Part shown: in pieces, positions 24,864 to 36,633 of the stretch
Layout of the letters: each line of letters starts with the position of its first letter
How positions within the stretch are numbered: the stretch's first letter is position 1
Assembly: GCA_019914995.1 (NCBI GenBank)
Contig: CM034145.1
Span: 5,525,262 to 5,589,261 of the forward strand
From: Acanthochlamys bracteata
Taxonomy: Eukaryota; Streptophyta; Magnoliopsida; Pandanales; Velloziaceae
Length of the DNA: 64,000 nucleotides
Reading direction: 5' to 3'
Translations under genes and position numbers: made by a program
The notes under the pieces: generated by a model
Databases searched by the model: none
The model's input: the letters and a program-made list of their open reading frames with translations, nothing else
What the model was told of the DNA's origin: nothing

Positions 24864-26701
24864 CAAACTCAAAAACCTCATTCAAACCAAATTAAATCCA
24901 CACAGAAAAGAAAACAAAAATAGTCAATCTTACAAAGAATAATTTGGGCTTATGTTTGCTTAATAAAACTTAAAAGGAAGCAAATGTTTGGTTATTAAAT
25001 GTTATCAGTTGATAATTAACAGATGAGTTACTTAATTTATTTTAAAAAAAATTAGGTTATCTTTTTCTTAATTTAATAGATACAGTTGATCCATTCTAAA
25101 CCAACATAAAGTTAATTAAAATCGACTAATTGACTTGAAGAAATAAAAATAATCCATTTTTTTCCAAAATCTATAAAATTGAAAGACCAATTTAATGCAA
25201 TTAATAAATTATTTCAATTGATGAAACCAACATAAGGGTTTAGGTCATAATTAAGACACCTTCGTAAGAACTACAAAACTCAAGACCCAAAGCAAAATCT
25301 TCATAACTCCAAGATGTTGATTAATTTCAAAACCCCAACAATCAAGATTTTTTACTTCTTCCAAGTTTTTCTCCGTTACCAATTTGCAAAATGATAACAA
25401 GGTCAATGAACATAATTATATAATTTTAGCTCTAAATTTCAGCTAAAAAGTCTTATGAAAAAGCTTATAAGATTATTAATATATTGTTTCATATAGGGTA
25501 AATTTTAATACCATCAAATTTTATTTTTTCTTTTTTAAAAATTAAATTCAAGCACTTCATATATTTTAATTATTATTACAAATTTCATTTCTATTTCGAT
25601 GCCGAACTTTACGTTCACTAAAATTTTTCTCTTAATTCTACTTCACTTATTTCCGTTATTATTTTGAAATTTACTTTTATCAAGATGTATTTTTTGCAAA
25701 ATTTTACTTTACAAAATTTATTTCACAAAATTTAATTTTATGCAATTAAAATACGGACCTTAGTGGTCTAAGGTTTTCCCTCATTTTAAGGCACAATTAA
25801 GTGTTAGTGAGATGGGAATCATAGTGAACACTGAGTTCATTTCATTATTAAATTTCCCACATTTCATGCGTCACGCCCTTGAACAAGTCCTGCCACTTTT
25901 AATAACTTTACTAGCTTCTATTCTTCTACAAACAAGAAAGAAGTTTGATATAATTAACATAATGACAACAACAACGACAACAATAAGTTTTACTTGCATG
26001 CCAAAAAATGTTTTTTTAATCATGAAGATGTTAATGGGTGCATTGAGTAAGCTGCAATAGGATTAAAAAGTTTTCTAGAAGTCAAACAATCGAAGCTCCT
26101 CAAAAGTTTGTGTTGATGTTGATGATCATCATCAATTTTTAGTTCATTGTAATTTGTAGATGAAAAAATTTTGTAGATGAAAATTTTTTGTCTATTTTGC
26201 TTTCTTTCTTTTGTTAAAAAAGTTGAATTTCTTTTTTCTGGTTGTTGTCTTTACTGTCACCAAGCAATTTATTTTTCTGTTCTCATCTCCAGCCATTCCA
26301 TTTATTTCTCTTCGTTCATTCACTGCATTGTTTGTTCAAACTCTTCAAAGAGAAACAAAGAAAGAAGAGTTATTGATTCATTTTGCAATTAAGATCTGGT
26401 AAAGTTGCGATCTTTTCTGTTCTTTTTTTTCTGAGAATTTACTCCTGTTCTTCAAACTCTAAATCTCAACTTTCTTTGAAATTGTTCCAATCTTTCCAAA
26501 GATTTCACTTGAGCTTCTCCACTTTCTGTAGAAAAGTTTCAATCTTTTCATAATTTTCTGTGTCCTCCCTTTGAATTCTAGCAAGAAATCCATCAAATGT
26601 TCATTCAAAGACACAAAGTTCTAATCTTTTTCAGGTAATCCACTCAAAGTTCCAATCTTTTTTTCCTAAAATTCTGTTTCTTCCTAGCAATCCATCAAGA
26701 A
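24864..26701. other. Intergenic; leader of the RING-H2 gene at its right end
   Basis: AT-rich sequence without a recognisable gene. The part from about 26170 to 26701 is pyrimidine-rich (many TTTCTTT blocks) and is the likely promoter and 5' leader of the ATL gene. A short frame at 25812-26060 with an ACAACAACG run is not believed. Confidence 0.45.
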
Positions 26702-28102
26702 ATGGATCAAATGATCTCAGCAATAACAAAAGAGAACAAAACAAATTCATACTCATTCCCTCCACCACCACTACCAATACCAATTCTACCTCCACCATTA
26801 TCGCTAGCAAGCAGTATAGAGGACAGAATCAGCCCAAGTATTCTTCTAATCATTGTAATCTTAGCAGTTATCTTCTTCATATCTGGACTTCTTCATCTTC
26901 TTGTCAGATACCTTCTCAGACCTTCAAACAGAGACCCTGATGATTCAGAAAACCTCACATCTTTACAAGGCCAACTTCAGCAACTGTTTCATCTCCATGA
27001 TGCAGGTGTTGATCAATCTTTCATAGACACACTACCAGTTTTTCTCTACAAAGCTATCGTCGGTCTTAAAGATCCATTCGATTGCGCTGTTTGTTTATGC
27101 GAATTCGAACCAGATGATAAGCTCAGATTGTTACCAAAGTGTTCTCATGCATTCCATCTCCAGTGCATTGATACTTGGTTATTGTCACATTCAACTTGCC
27201 CTCTATGCAGAAGCAGTTTGTTACCTGACTTTTCTCCCTCGAATAGTCCGTTAGTTTTTGTTCTTGAATCAGGCAGTGAAAGCTCAAGAGAGATTGGAGT
27301 CGATAGAGGTGATCATGCAGGTGCAGCGCAAGGTTTCTCTGCGGACGAAGATTTTGTCTCGCAGATTGTTGCTGCAGATGTTCAACAAAAGATTGCTACA
27401 GAAAACAACACAATGGAGAAAACTGTTTCCGAAGATGTATCAAAAGTAGTACCAGTGAAGTTAGGCAAGTTCAAGAGTGTTGAAGTTAATAACAGCAGCA
27501 ACAACAATGGTGAGAATGTTGAAGGAGAGGGAAGCAGTAGTGGAAATATTAACGTTGATCAAAGAAGGTGTTTCTCAATGGGTGCTTACGAATATGTAAT
27601 GGATGAAAGTTCTTTGCTTCATGTTACAATCAAGCCTCAAAAGAAGAAGCCTAGCATCATCAAGAAACCCGGGCACCGTTTCGCCATGTCTGAATGTGAT
27701 TACCATTCCAAAAGAGAAGGCTTCAAAGGTCTCAATCCTACTGATAGTAGCAGTATAGCTAGTTCTTCTTCTAAGTTGCAGAAGGGCACTAAGGACAGTT
27801 ACTCCATTTCGAAGATTTGGTTAAGGCAAAAGAAACAAAATTTGGAAAACAATTCACGGCGTGCATTCTCATTCAGATTGCCAGTAATCCGTTCTCCGGC
27901 GACAGATGAAGGGAAGTTGAAGAGCACCACATTGTCTGAATTCGAAGGTAGTGACTGTGGTGGTGGAGTTGATTTGGAAAACCAGAGTGTTGCAAGTTCT
28001 TCTGCAAGGATTGAACCAACACCTTCATTTGCAAGAAGAACATTGCTTTGGATTATTGGTAATGGAAGGCAGAACAACAGAGTTGGAAATCATCATGTAT
28101 AA
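26702..28102 (+). CDS. ATL-type RING-H2 E3 ubiquitin ligase (ATL13/46/47-like)
   Basis: ATL proteins are membrane-anchored E3 ligases that pass ubiquitin from an E2 to targets. This is a single-exon gene of 466 residues, usual for ATLs. A proline-rich N-terminus (17-33) is followed by one membrane segment (about 46-69, ILLIIVILAVIFF), then the QLQQLFHLHD block and a GVD at 102-104 in place of the usual GLD. The RING-H2 is complete: C128-x2-C131-x15-C147-x-H149-x2-H152-x2-C155-x10-C166-x2-C169, with the DTW helix after C155. The long Ser-rich tail has RCFSMGAYEYVMDESS and RRAFSFRLP, shared with the ATL13/46/47 group. No break was seen. The exact ortholog cannot be fixed by eye. Confidence 0.93.
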   Translation: MDQMISAITKENKTNSYSFPPPPLPIPILPPPLSLASSIEDRISPSILLIIVILAVIFFISGLLHLLVRYLLRPSNRDPDDSENLTSLQGQLQQLFHLHDAGVDQSFIDTLPVFLYKAIVGLKDPFDCAVCLCEFEPDDKLRLLPKCSHAFHLQCIDTWLLSHSTCPLCRSSLLPDFSPSNSPLVFVLESGSESSREIGVDRGDHAGAAQGFSADEDFVSQIVAADVQQKIATENNTMEKTVSEDVSKVVPVKLGKFKSVEVNNSSNNNGENVEGEGSSSGNINVDQRRCFSMGAYEYVMDESSLLHVTIKPQKKKPSIIKKPGHRFAMSECDYHSKREGFKGLNPTDSSSIASSSSKLQKGTKDSYSISKIWLRQKKQNLENNSRRAFSFRLPVIRSPATDEGKLKSTTLSEFEGSDCGGGVDLENQSVASSSARIEPTPSFARRTLLWIIGNGRQNNRVGNHHV

Positions 28103-29734
28103 AATTGTTTCATCAAATTTCTTTCCCAAATATGTAACTATTTTTCCTTTCTTTATCAAATCCAAAAACAAGAAAAGCAAAATTAAGCAATGAGTTTGTT
28201 CAAAATTTATCTGCATTTTTTCCAAATTAACTCTGTTCATAAGTTTCCTGAAAGTATTTCAAGATTTCAACAACAGTTTTTTTCAAATTAACTCTGTTCA
28301 AATGGGTATAATGAACAATGATAGTTCTCTACAACATGAAAACATAAATGTTGAATTTAATGATTAACACTGCCTACACCTACCGTGTGTAGATGGACAT
28401 TATACCCATTTGTTTTATGTCCCTTCTTATTAATGTTGCAGTTGAAATTCATTCATTACGCCCGCAGAAAAAATGGAGCCGTTTCGCAACAGAAAATATT
28501 TTATTAATTTTTTTTAAAAAAATATTTTTATACTATTTTATAAAAGTAATTAAATTTTTTTAAAATATACTAATATTTTTATTAGTTATTTCTATTATTT
28601 TTTTAAATTAAAATAATAAAATTTTATTGAAATAAATAAAAAATACTTTTTAACGCTCTCTAAATTTTTCTAAAAAAATTTATTTGTTGAAGAAAGGTCC
28701 GGCCCTTGTTTAACTATCACAGGTTGCATTGCTCTCTTCCTAACATTAAACAAAATTATTCTTTCTTATAGCAGGCTGTTCTTAGTTTCTTACCATTTGA
28801 CTAAAAAGATCATTCGAATATATTATGAGATATTCAGAAATATTTAAGAAATAATTTTTTTAAAAAAGATAAGCTTTATTTATTTAATTAAAAAAATAAT
28901 AATAAATAATACTTATTTTATAATGTAAATTTGTTTATATTTATCAAAAATTATAATATTTATAAAAGAATATAAAATAAAAATTAAATAATAGTTATTG
29001 AAACGTTAAAAAGCTTTAATTATTCATTTATTTAATTTCCATCAAAATTTAGGAATTGAAAGAACATTTCATATTTATTTTTTTCAAATTTAGTTCAAAT
29101 TAATTTTTGAATAATCTTTTTTTATATAAATTTATTTTTCAAATTTATTTCGTGTAAGTAAATATGCTCTAACTAGATGACTGAGATTCATTCATGTTCA
29201 TGAATGATAACCTTCGTACGTAAAGAAAAAGAAACTGCTTGTTGAGTTGGGCAGCGTGTTTGTCAGTCTCTTTCTTTAACGTCTTATTTTAAATGTATGT
29301 AATTAAATTTTGTGAAAATAAAAAATAAAAAATAAAATTTTTTAAAAAATTAAAGTAGAAATAAAATTTAGTATTTATATTTTAATAGATTTTGAAAGTG
29401 TATTGAAAATTAAAAATATAATTGTATCAAAAATTGTATAAATAAAAAAATTAAAATTAAAATTCTATATATAAAAATAAAATTCTAAATTTTTTATTTA
29501 ATTAAAATATATGAATTATTTAAAACTTAAAATTTGATAAAAAAAATTAAAATTACGGAGGATTGAAATACTTACTAAATCATGCGCGGATCATGCATGG
29601 TTTGGACACAAGAAAATGGCGCCCTACAGAATTGGACAAGTGAGCAGATCATCTTCTACCCTTTTCATCCTTCTATGCCCTACCAATACCGTATGTATGT
29701 TGTATGCAAGTTTACATCAACTTCAATTAGAGGT
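28103..29734. other. Intergenic, transposon-rich
   Basis: 3' untranslated region of the ATL gene, then AT-rich tracts with MITE-like layout near 28480-28690 and 28830-29010 and a right end resembling the TAA family (AAGTAAATATGCTC) near 29155. No gene was seen. Confidence 0.45.
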
Positions 29735-30805
29735 TTTGTTTGAAAGTGATTTTAAAAAATAAAAATAGAAAATATTTTTATTTTATTTTAACAAACAAAT
29801 TTTATTAATTTAATTTTAAAAAATAAAAGTAAATAATAAAAAATTTTATAATTTTTAATTTTGTAAATTTTAAATATATTTTATAAAATACTATAACTAT
29901 TTTATTAAAAAATATAAAATAATCAATAATAAATATTTTATAGAGAAAGCAGTCGCTAATATAGTTGTAAGAATCGGATCGGACATCAAACCGAAAAATT
30001 ATCTGAATCACGATTTTTGGGTCAAACCGTCGGATTAACCGGTCGAACCGCCGGATCAATAATATTAAAGCATTTTTAATTAATAATAACAATAATTACA
30101 GTAAGAAATCTATGCCAATGATACTACAAATAATAACAGCAATAGTAATCATAGTAAAAAATTAAAATATTTTTATTATAGTATTATTATCAACAACAAC
30201 AGCAATAATAATTACAACAAAAATTGAAGTATTACCACTACCAATAACAATAATAACAACTAAAGTTTATAATAAGAAATATTTAAATAAATTAGAAGAT
30301 TAGAAAAAAATAAAATCATAAAATAGAAAAATCATAAAAGAGATATAACAAATTTTTTTAGGTATACATATTTGATTCTAAATATTTTACAATATAAAAA
30401 TTTAAAAATCACTAATAATTGATATTTACAAATAAGACATAAACAATTATATTTTTACATTATCACATCCAAATACAAAATTTAAACTACATATCATTTT
30501 TCAACATAGGGTTATTAATAATTATTTTTATATTAAATATATCATCAATTTAAAATTTTTTAATTAATTTTAAAAATTTTTTTTAATTAATTTAAAAAAA
30601 TAACCCGATTTGATCCGGACGAACGGATCGATCGGGTTAAAACGGATCGAACAAATCAAAAATGAATCAAAACGGATCGATTACACAAACGATTTTTTTA
30701 CAAATCCGAATCGATTTAACGTTCGAGTTGATGATTTTCGTATCGACCCGGATAGGTCGGAATCTGCTAACTGTGGTCGCTAAACGCGCCTTTCGTGTGT
30801 CAGGA
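29735..30805. repeat. GTTTG-ended MITE copy, split by a later insertion
   Basis: The left end (GGTTTTGTTTGAAAG, near 29732) and right end (GCTAAACGCGCC, near 30781-30790) form an imperfect inverted pair. The AT-rich core is interrupted by the 816-base element at 29960-30775. Confidence 0.5.
29960..30775. mobile_element. Non-autonomous hAT-like element, 8 bp target duplication
   Basis: Identical GTCGCTAA stands on both sides (29952-29959 and 30776-30783), an 8-base duplication typical of hAT elements. Ends are imperfectly inverted: TATAGTTGTAAGAATCGGA on the left, and CACAGTTAGCAGATTCCGA as the complement of the right end. Subterminal zones are rich in CGGATCGA-like words, and the centre is AT-rich with AATAACAAT runs. 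It has no coding capacity. It inserted into an older MITE, giving a relative age order. Confidence 0.7.
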
Positions 30806-30830
30806 AAGGGGTGACAATCACGAATCATCT

Positions 30831-31069
30831 AGAGTCGTTTGAAAGCTATTATAAAATATTATTTTTTTAAAATAAAAAATATTTTTCTTTTTTTAAAATA
30901 AATTTTATTTTTTTAGTTTTAAATAAATATAAAATATGTAATAATATTGCGTAGATTTTTTTATATTTTTAAATTATTAAATAAATTTTTTATATATTTA
31001 TAAATTTATTTTAAAATATAAAATAAAAAATAAAAAATTATTTTTTCAAATGCAATATCAAACAAAGCG
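30831..31069. repeat. MITE-like AT-rich element (GTTTG-ended family)
   Basis: AGTCGTTTGAAAGC on the left and ATATCAAACAAAGCG on the right are inverted, around the shared AT-rich core. No clear target duplication was found. Confidence 0.55.
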
Positions 31070-31312
31070 ACTTTCTGGCCCAGCACAATAAACTTCCAAA
31101 TATCTGAGAATAGTTATAAACTTATTTTTTTATAACTTTTTTATTTCAAAAATTAGTTTTATATTTTTTATATCAAATAAATAAATAATAATATTTTATT
31201 TTTTTAAAATTTCAAAATAAATATTATAAAAAATTATTAAGATATATAAATTAATTACTAGAAAATACTTTATCAGAAGCACAGTAAAACGCACCTTTTG
31301 AGCTCTGACTAA

Positions 31313-31549
31313 GGGTGTGTTTACTAATAATCCAAATTTTATTTTTTTTAAACTCATTTTTAATATAAAATACATACAAAATTTAAAATAATATTTTTAT
31401 CAATAAATTTTTTTGAAAATTTAAATTTAAAACTTACTATAAGTATATAATTAATATAAATTTTATTTTTATTAAATATTTTTAAATTTATTTTTTAAAA
31501 ACTTCACTTTACTCAAAAACTCTATTTCACTCCACAAATAAACACGTCC
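31313..31549. mobile_element. PIF/Harbinger-like MITE, TAA target duplication
   Basis: A 237-base element with ends GGGTGTGTTTACT and AAACACGTCC (inverted). It is flanked by TAA at 31310-31312 and 31550-31552. It is the reverse-orientation relative of the copy at 18858: the core words AACTTCACTTTAC here mirror GTAAAGTAG/GAAGTG there. Another left end of this type, TAAGAGCGTGTTTAC, lies at 31610. Confidence 0.78.
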
Positions 31550-33707
31550 TAACTCATTATTGTTTGGAATATCACCATCTTTTTGAGTGTTATGTTTGTA
31601 CATTTTGACTAAGAGCGTGTTTACTTTAGTATTAAACATCTACTTTTAAAGTTGAATTTATAAGAAATTAGTATACAATTGAAAATGAGTTTAATAAAAC
31701 ATAATTTTTGTATTTTATTTATATTAAAAGAGATATTTTTAGCTTTAAAGTTTGAATTTTAAAATGTAAATTTTCGGTGAAAAAATTCTACGTGTTTACC
31801 GAGATGTTCAACCAAAAGCATTCAAGAGAACCTATACCTTTTTGCCTAGACTAGGCATGCCAAAAAATATGTTAATCACCACAATGCTCTTTGTTTCATT
31901 ATAAGTGCAAAATTAAAATCGAAAGTGTTTATAAAATAAATTTTTTTAAAATAAAAGATATTTTTATTTTTTTAAAAATAAGTTTTATTTTTTATTTAAA
32001 ATAATAATAATAATATGTAATAAAATAAAAATTTTATAATTTCTTAAATTTAAATAATTTTTTTTAAAATATTTATAAAATATATATTAAAAAATATAAA
32101 ATAAGAAATTGAGAATGAGTCGGAAAACGCAATCTCAAATGCCCGCCATCCATCAAAGATTAACGCAGTCTCAAGAATTCCTAACACAAATTGATATAAT
32201 CTAAAAAGTATGTTTTAAAAAAACGAGTTTGGACTAGCATAGAAGTCCTACTCGATCCGAATATCGATTCGAAAAAATTAGAGTGTCACTGAATTATCAT
32301 TTTACCCGGCAGTTCGCTGGATCGACTCACCAGATCAAATGTCACCGCCGGTGATCTGTTTGCCATGCTCTCCCAAAAATGGAGGAGAATGTTGGTACGC
32401 ATGCAAGACGCAATCAACACCACCGCATTAATAGCGATGGCGTGATCATCATCTCAAGAAGAAGAAGAAAACCATCGACGTCGAAGGTCTGTATATATAT
32501 CCAGCGGAGAAAGGCTTGCATCCTTGCCGTCGATGGCGGAGCAGCTATGCACGGTCTCATCTCCGCCAACCTTGATGCCAGGCTTTGACATCACCGCCGG
32601 CACTAGCGTCGGTGGTTTCTTCTTCGCCATGCTCTTTACCTTTTATTCTTCTTTCGGTGATGACAACAATAACAGCCGCCTCCTTCTCTAACGGATCTTT
32701 AGTAACTCACTGACTATATTGTACCCTTTGGAGTGTACTTAGATAGCCCTAAATTATATTTGGTTCAATCTTGGACATTATTAGCATCTCATCATAAGAA
32801 ATCAGCTCGAAAAAAGCATTAAAACTAATAAAATTAAAACAACAATCAAATACGTAGTTGTTTTTTAAGTAACTATTAGTATATTATATATTACACAAAT
32901 ATAAATATTAAAAAAATAATATTATATATCATACTATACAGAGTAATTAAATTTTAACTACTCAGGACATCAAATAAGATGCGGAGTCTTGAAGCTTGTT
33001 CAGTTGGAGTCTTGAAGCTTAGCGAACAGCAAGCGACTCTAGAGTGGATGTTTAATAGTGCTTATTAAAAATAAGTTTTTTAAAAATAAGTTTTATTTTT
33101 TGTTTTAAAAAATAATAAAAATTATTAATGAAAAATTTTACGATATAAAATATTTTTAAACTTTTTAAAAATTTTTATAAATATTTTAAAAATTTTATTA
33201 GGAAATAAAAATTTGTAAAAAAAAGCTCCTTCAAACGTGCCTTAAATTAATTACTTTTGTTCAAAAAAATATTTTAAAGTAATTTTTTAATATGGATTTA
33301 TTTTCTAACAGCTCAGTATTATTTATTTTTTAAAATTTATTTCAAGCAAAACACACCCCTACTATTTTTAATTCTTTTAATGGTTTGTCTTAGAGGTGTT
33401 TTACAGTACTTAGGCTATTTTTTATTTTAAAATTTTGTTTACGTCTTCAATAAAATTTTGAAATATTAAAAAGTATTAAATATATCATATAATCTCTCTA
33501 TATTATATTTTTGAAGTAAAAATAAATTTAATTAACAAATATTTAAATAAATCTTATTCTCTTGAAACTTGTCCGTCAAGTATGGACCCAACCCAAATGT
33601 TTCCATCCTAATACGTTGATCGCAAAATTTAACACTTCCAAAGCCTTCGCATTCACATACAACAAAACAAATAAAAAACCAAAGTGTTGAAGAAACAAAC
33701 AGCAGCC
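31550..33707. other. Intergenic with MITE tracts and a GC-richer fragment
   Basis: GTTTG-type MITE-like tracts lie at about 31921-32146 and 33046-33241. Between about 32330 and 32700 is a GC-richer patch, rich in CACCGCCGG words, that opens short frames on both strands (for example one beginning MAKKKPPTLVPAVMSKPG on the minus strand, from about 32632). It may be a captured or decayed gene fragment, but I recognise no family. The last 100 bases are the leader of the UGT gene. Confidence 0.4.
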
Positions 33708-35180
33708 ATGGCTGATGATGATCAGCAACAGCAGCAAAATCACATTGTGATCTTCCCTTTCATGGCGTTAGGTCACACAATCCCTCTCCTCCATCTGGCT
33801 TCATTCCTCATAGAACAAAAAAGCATCGCTATAACACTGATAACAACTCCGGCAAACGCTGCCGATCTCCGTCGCCGGCGTCTGTTAAACCCTTCTATAA
33901 ACATCTACCTTCTTCCATTTCCTTCTTCTTCTTTACTTCCACTCAACTGTGAGTCGACCGACCGGCTACCATCCATGGACATGTTCCCTCTGTTCTTCCA
34001 GGTTGCATCTGAGCTTCAACCATCTTTCGAAACTTTCTTCTCAAATCTTTCGCCGCGGCCGCTTTGTTTGATCTCCGATTTCTTTTTATACTGGACTTTC
34101 CCGGTCTGTGCTCGCCGTAGAGTTCCTCGACTCGTTTTCAATGGCATGAGCCCGTTCTCCACGTTCTGCAGCAAAGCCCTTTGGACTAGGGGTACTGTTA
34201 CTCATGATGCATCGGAGCAAGACTGTGACGGCCAGAGTTTTACTCTCGCTGGATCTCCAGATCCTGAACTGAAGTTCACTGAGTCTGATATTCCGACAGC
34301 AATAAAGATTATGATAAAGGGAACCAATACGTTAACCCCTTTTATGGTGAAAGCAGGGGAAGCTGAGTTGAACAGCTGGGGAGCGATCATGAACAGTTTT
34401 TTGGATCTCGACGGCGATTACGTTAAGCCACTCCAGTCGTTCTACCGTTCCGGGTTTCATGTTTGGCTCATCGGGCCTATGTCCCTTCTCAGCACCGATA
34501 TTGATCACGTTACCGAGAAAGAGGAAGAAGAAGATGATGATGAGTGCTTGAAATGGTTAGATAGCAAGCCGGAAAGATCGGTTCTATATATCGCATTCGG
34601 AACGCAAGCCCACCTAACGAAGAAACAAGTGAAACAAATCGCCGGCGGGCTGGAATCATCAAAGTGCAAATACTTATGGGTTCTTCGCGAAAATGTTCCG
34701 CAACTGTCGACGATAACAGAGAGAGGCAAGATCGTTAAGTGGGCGCCGCAAGCAACGGTGCTGAAGCATCGAGCAGTCGGAGGGTTTTTAAGCCACTGTG
34801 GTTGGAACTCTTGCTTAGAAAGTTTCTCTGCTGGAGTACCAATTCTTACTTGGCCGTTGATCGCAGAACAAAAATTCAACGCTAAATTCATCGCCGATGT
34901 TGTCGGAGTTGGGTTTAGAATCACTGAAGCAGCAGTAGTAGGAGAGAGAGAAGTCAGCAGTAAAGAGATTGAAGTAGCAGTAAGAGAGTTGATGGAAGGA
35001 GAGAGAGGGAAGAGAGCGAGAGAGAAGGCGTTGGAGATCCGTAAACGAGCGGTGGCCGCAACGTTGGAAGAGAACGGGTCGTCGAGAAAATCGATTGATG
35101 AACTGTTGCAGAAACTCAGAGAGGTCGCCGGAGAAAGAAAGAAACACGTTGATGTTGAGTCAACGGATGGTCACTGTTAA
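33708..35180 (+). CDS. UDP-glycosyltransferase, UGT90A-like
   Basis: Cytosolic family 1 glycosyltransferases move a sugar from UDP-sugar to small lipophilic acceptors. This single-exon gene starts at ATG 33708 (MADDDQQQQQ) and gives 490 residues, the usual UGT size. The N-terminal block HIVIFPFMALGHTIPLLHLA contains the probable catalytic His (about residue 23), and SDFFLYW holds the likely partner Asp (about 124). The PSPG sugar-donor box spans about 345-388, from WAPQATVL through FLSHCGWNS to WPLIAEQ; it ends in Gln, which often goes with UDP-glucose. The segments VLYIAFGTQAHLT and LPSM resemble UGT90A members. The acceptor cannot be inferred. No break was seen. Confidence 0.92.
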   Translation: MADDDQQQQQNHIVIFPFMALGHTIPLLHLASFLIEQKSIAITLITTPANAADLRRRRLLNPSINIYLLPFPSSSLLPLNCESTDRLPSMDMFPLFFQVASELQPSFETFFSNLSPRPLCLISDFFLYWTFPVCARRRVPRLVFNGMSPFSTFCSKALWTRGTVTHDASEQDCDGQSFTLAGSPDPELKFTESDIPTAIKIMIKGTNTLTPFMVKAGEAELNSWGAIMNSFLDLDGDYVKPLQSFYRSGFHVWLIGPMSLLSTDIDHVTEKEEEEDDDECLKWLDSKPERSVLYIAFGTQAHLTKKQVKQIAGGLESSKCKYLWVLRENVPQLSTITERGKIVKWAPQATVLKHRAVGGFLSHCGWNSCLESFSAGVPILTWPLIAEQKFNAKFIADVVGVGFRITEAAVVGEREVSSKEIEVAVRELMEGERGKRAREKALEIRKRAVAATLEENGSSRKSIDELLQKLREVAGERKKHVDVESTDGHC

Positions 35181-36633
35181 ATGGTTAAACAACAAAATAA
35201 TCCAATACTGTGCCTTTATTTGGATGTATTTCGGAATATATCTTGTATTTAATTATCAGTAATGTATCTTTTTTGAATACCTGTAACTAGAGAGTGTTTC
35301 AGACTTCTTTTGAAAAATGTTTTAATAAAAAAATAATATTTATATTCTAAAATTAGTAATACTAAAATAAGTAAAATCAGTAATGTATTTTATTTTGTTT
35401 AACTGAAAATAAATAAAATAAGTAATACTAAAATTTACTATGTAAACTTTTTTATATTAAAAAAATTTAAATAAATTTGATAAAATTTAATTAAAAAATA
35501 TAAAATAAAATATTAAAAAAATACTTTTCAAGAATAAACTACCAAAAGCCCACATAGGTTTGGTGCTGTTCGTAAGTGCTATGAAAAATATTTTTTAACA
35601 AAATTTTCTATTTTATTTACAAATAATAATAATAATAATAAAATTTTAATACAAATTTTTATATTAAAATTTGAATATATTCTAAAATTTTATTGAAAAT
35701 ATATAACTAAAAAGTTGAAAATTGTTTTTCTTAAAGATTGGCAAAGGTATCCTAGAGATTGTTTATGATTTTTTATGAAAAAGTGATTTTGATAAAATAT
35801 ATTTTTTGTTATATATATATATAATTGTTATATTATGTATAACTTATTTATATATTTAGAAAAATTTTGAAGTACTTCAAATTTTTTAGAAACAAAAAAA
35901 ACTGAAACAAATAAAAGAAGAAATTGTAAACAATATCAAATAGTTCCTTACCTATATTTCCAAAAATAGTTCAAAATAAATTTTTAAGAAAAAAATTGAT
36001 TTTTCTATATTTATTTTTCTAAAATTTACTCTCATAATAAATTCTTAATGATTCATTTCTAAATTTTTATTTAACAATTAACTTCTAAAATTAATATTCA
36101 GAATGCCTACTGAGGTTTACATGTTTTTTGATAAGGTCTGTGTGACATTTTATGTGTATTATTTGATCCATGCACGGAACTGAGATAGTGACTGTTTTTA
36201 TTTCTAATGTTTGTAGTTTTCCTAAGTGGTATATACCAAAAATCCTATCAGGAAAAATTGACCTTTCTTTTAACATTATTAACAACGCAACACATGAACT
36301 ATGTTTATAATAAGTAACAAAATTGTCAACAATTTTCCATAGATAATATTACCACTTTTGTTATTATCTAAGGTAGCGTTTTGAGAGTTATTATGAAAGT
36401 AATTTTACTTGCTTCCATGAAAGTAAATTTACTTTCAGCTGTAAAAAATTAAAAAATACTTCCTGCTCATTTTAAAAAATATATATATATATAATTAAAT
36501 TTATTTCTATTTACTCACTTCTAATCTAAAAGAACACTCACCAGATTAATCTCATGCATAGGCCACAAAAAACCATGGGCTGACCTATCTGTTCCTTCTG
36601 AAGCAGAAGAAATAATTTTTGTCTGATTGAGAA
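35181..36633. other. Intergenic, AT-rich
   Basis: Between the 3' ends of the UGT and YJU2 genes. AT-rich MITE-like tracts lie near 35290-35535 and 35570-35740, with simple repeats AATAATAATAAT near 35625 and TATATATATATA near 35811. No gene was seen. Confidence 0.5.

Noticed and set aside
29805-30092. 95-codon frame with RRFDRLIRRFD repeats
   Set aside because: It crosses the border of the hAT-like element and an older MITE; the repeated residues come from CGGATCGA-like transposon words.
35625-35640. AAT microsatellite as a possible CRISPR-like or regulatory repeat
   Set aside because: A plain trinucleotide run in AT-rich spacer with no spacer-repeat structure.
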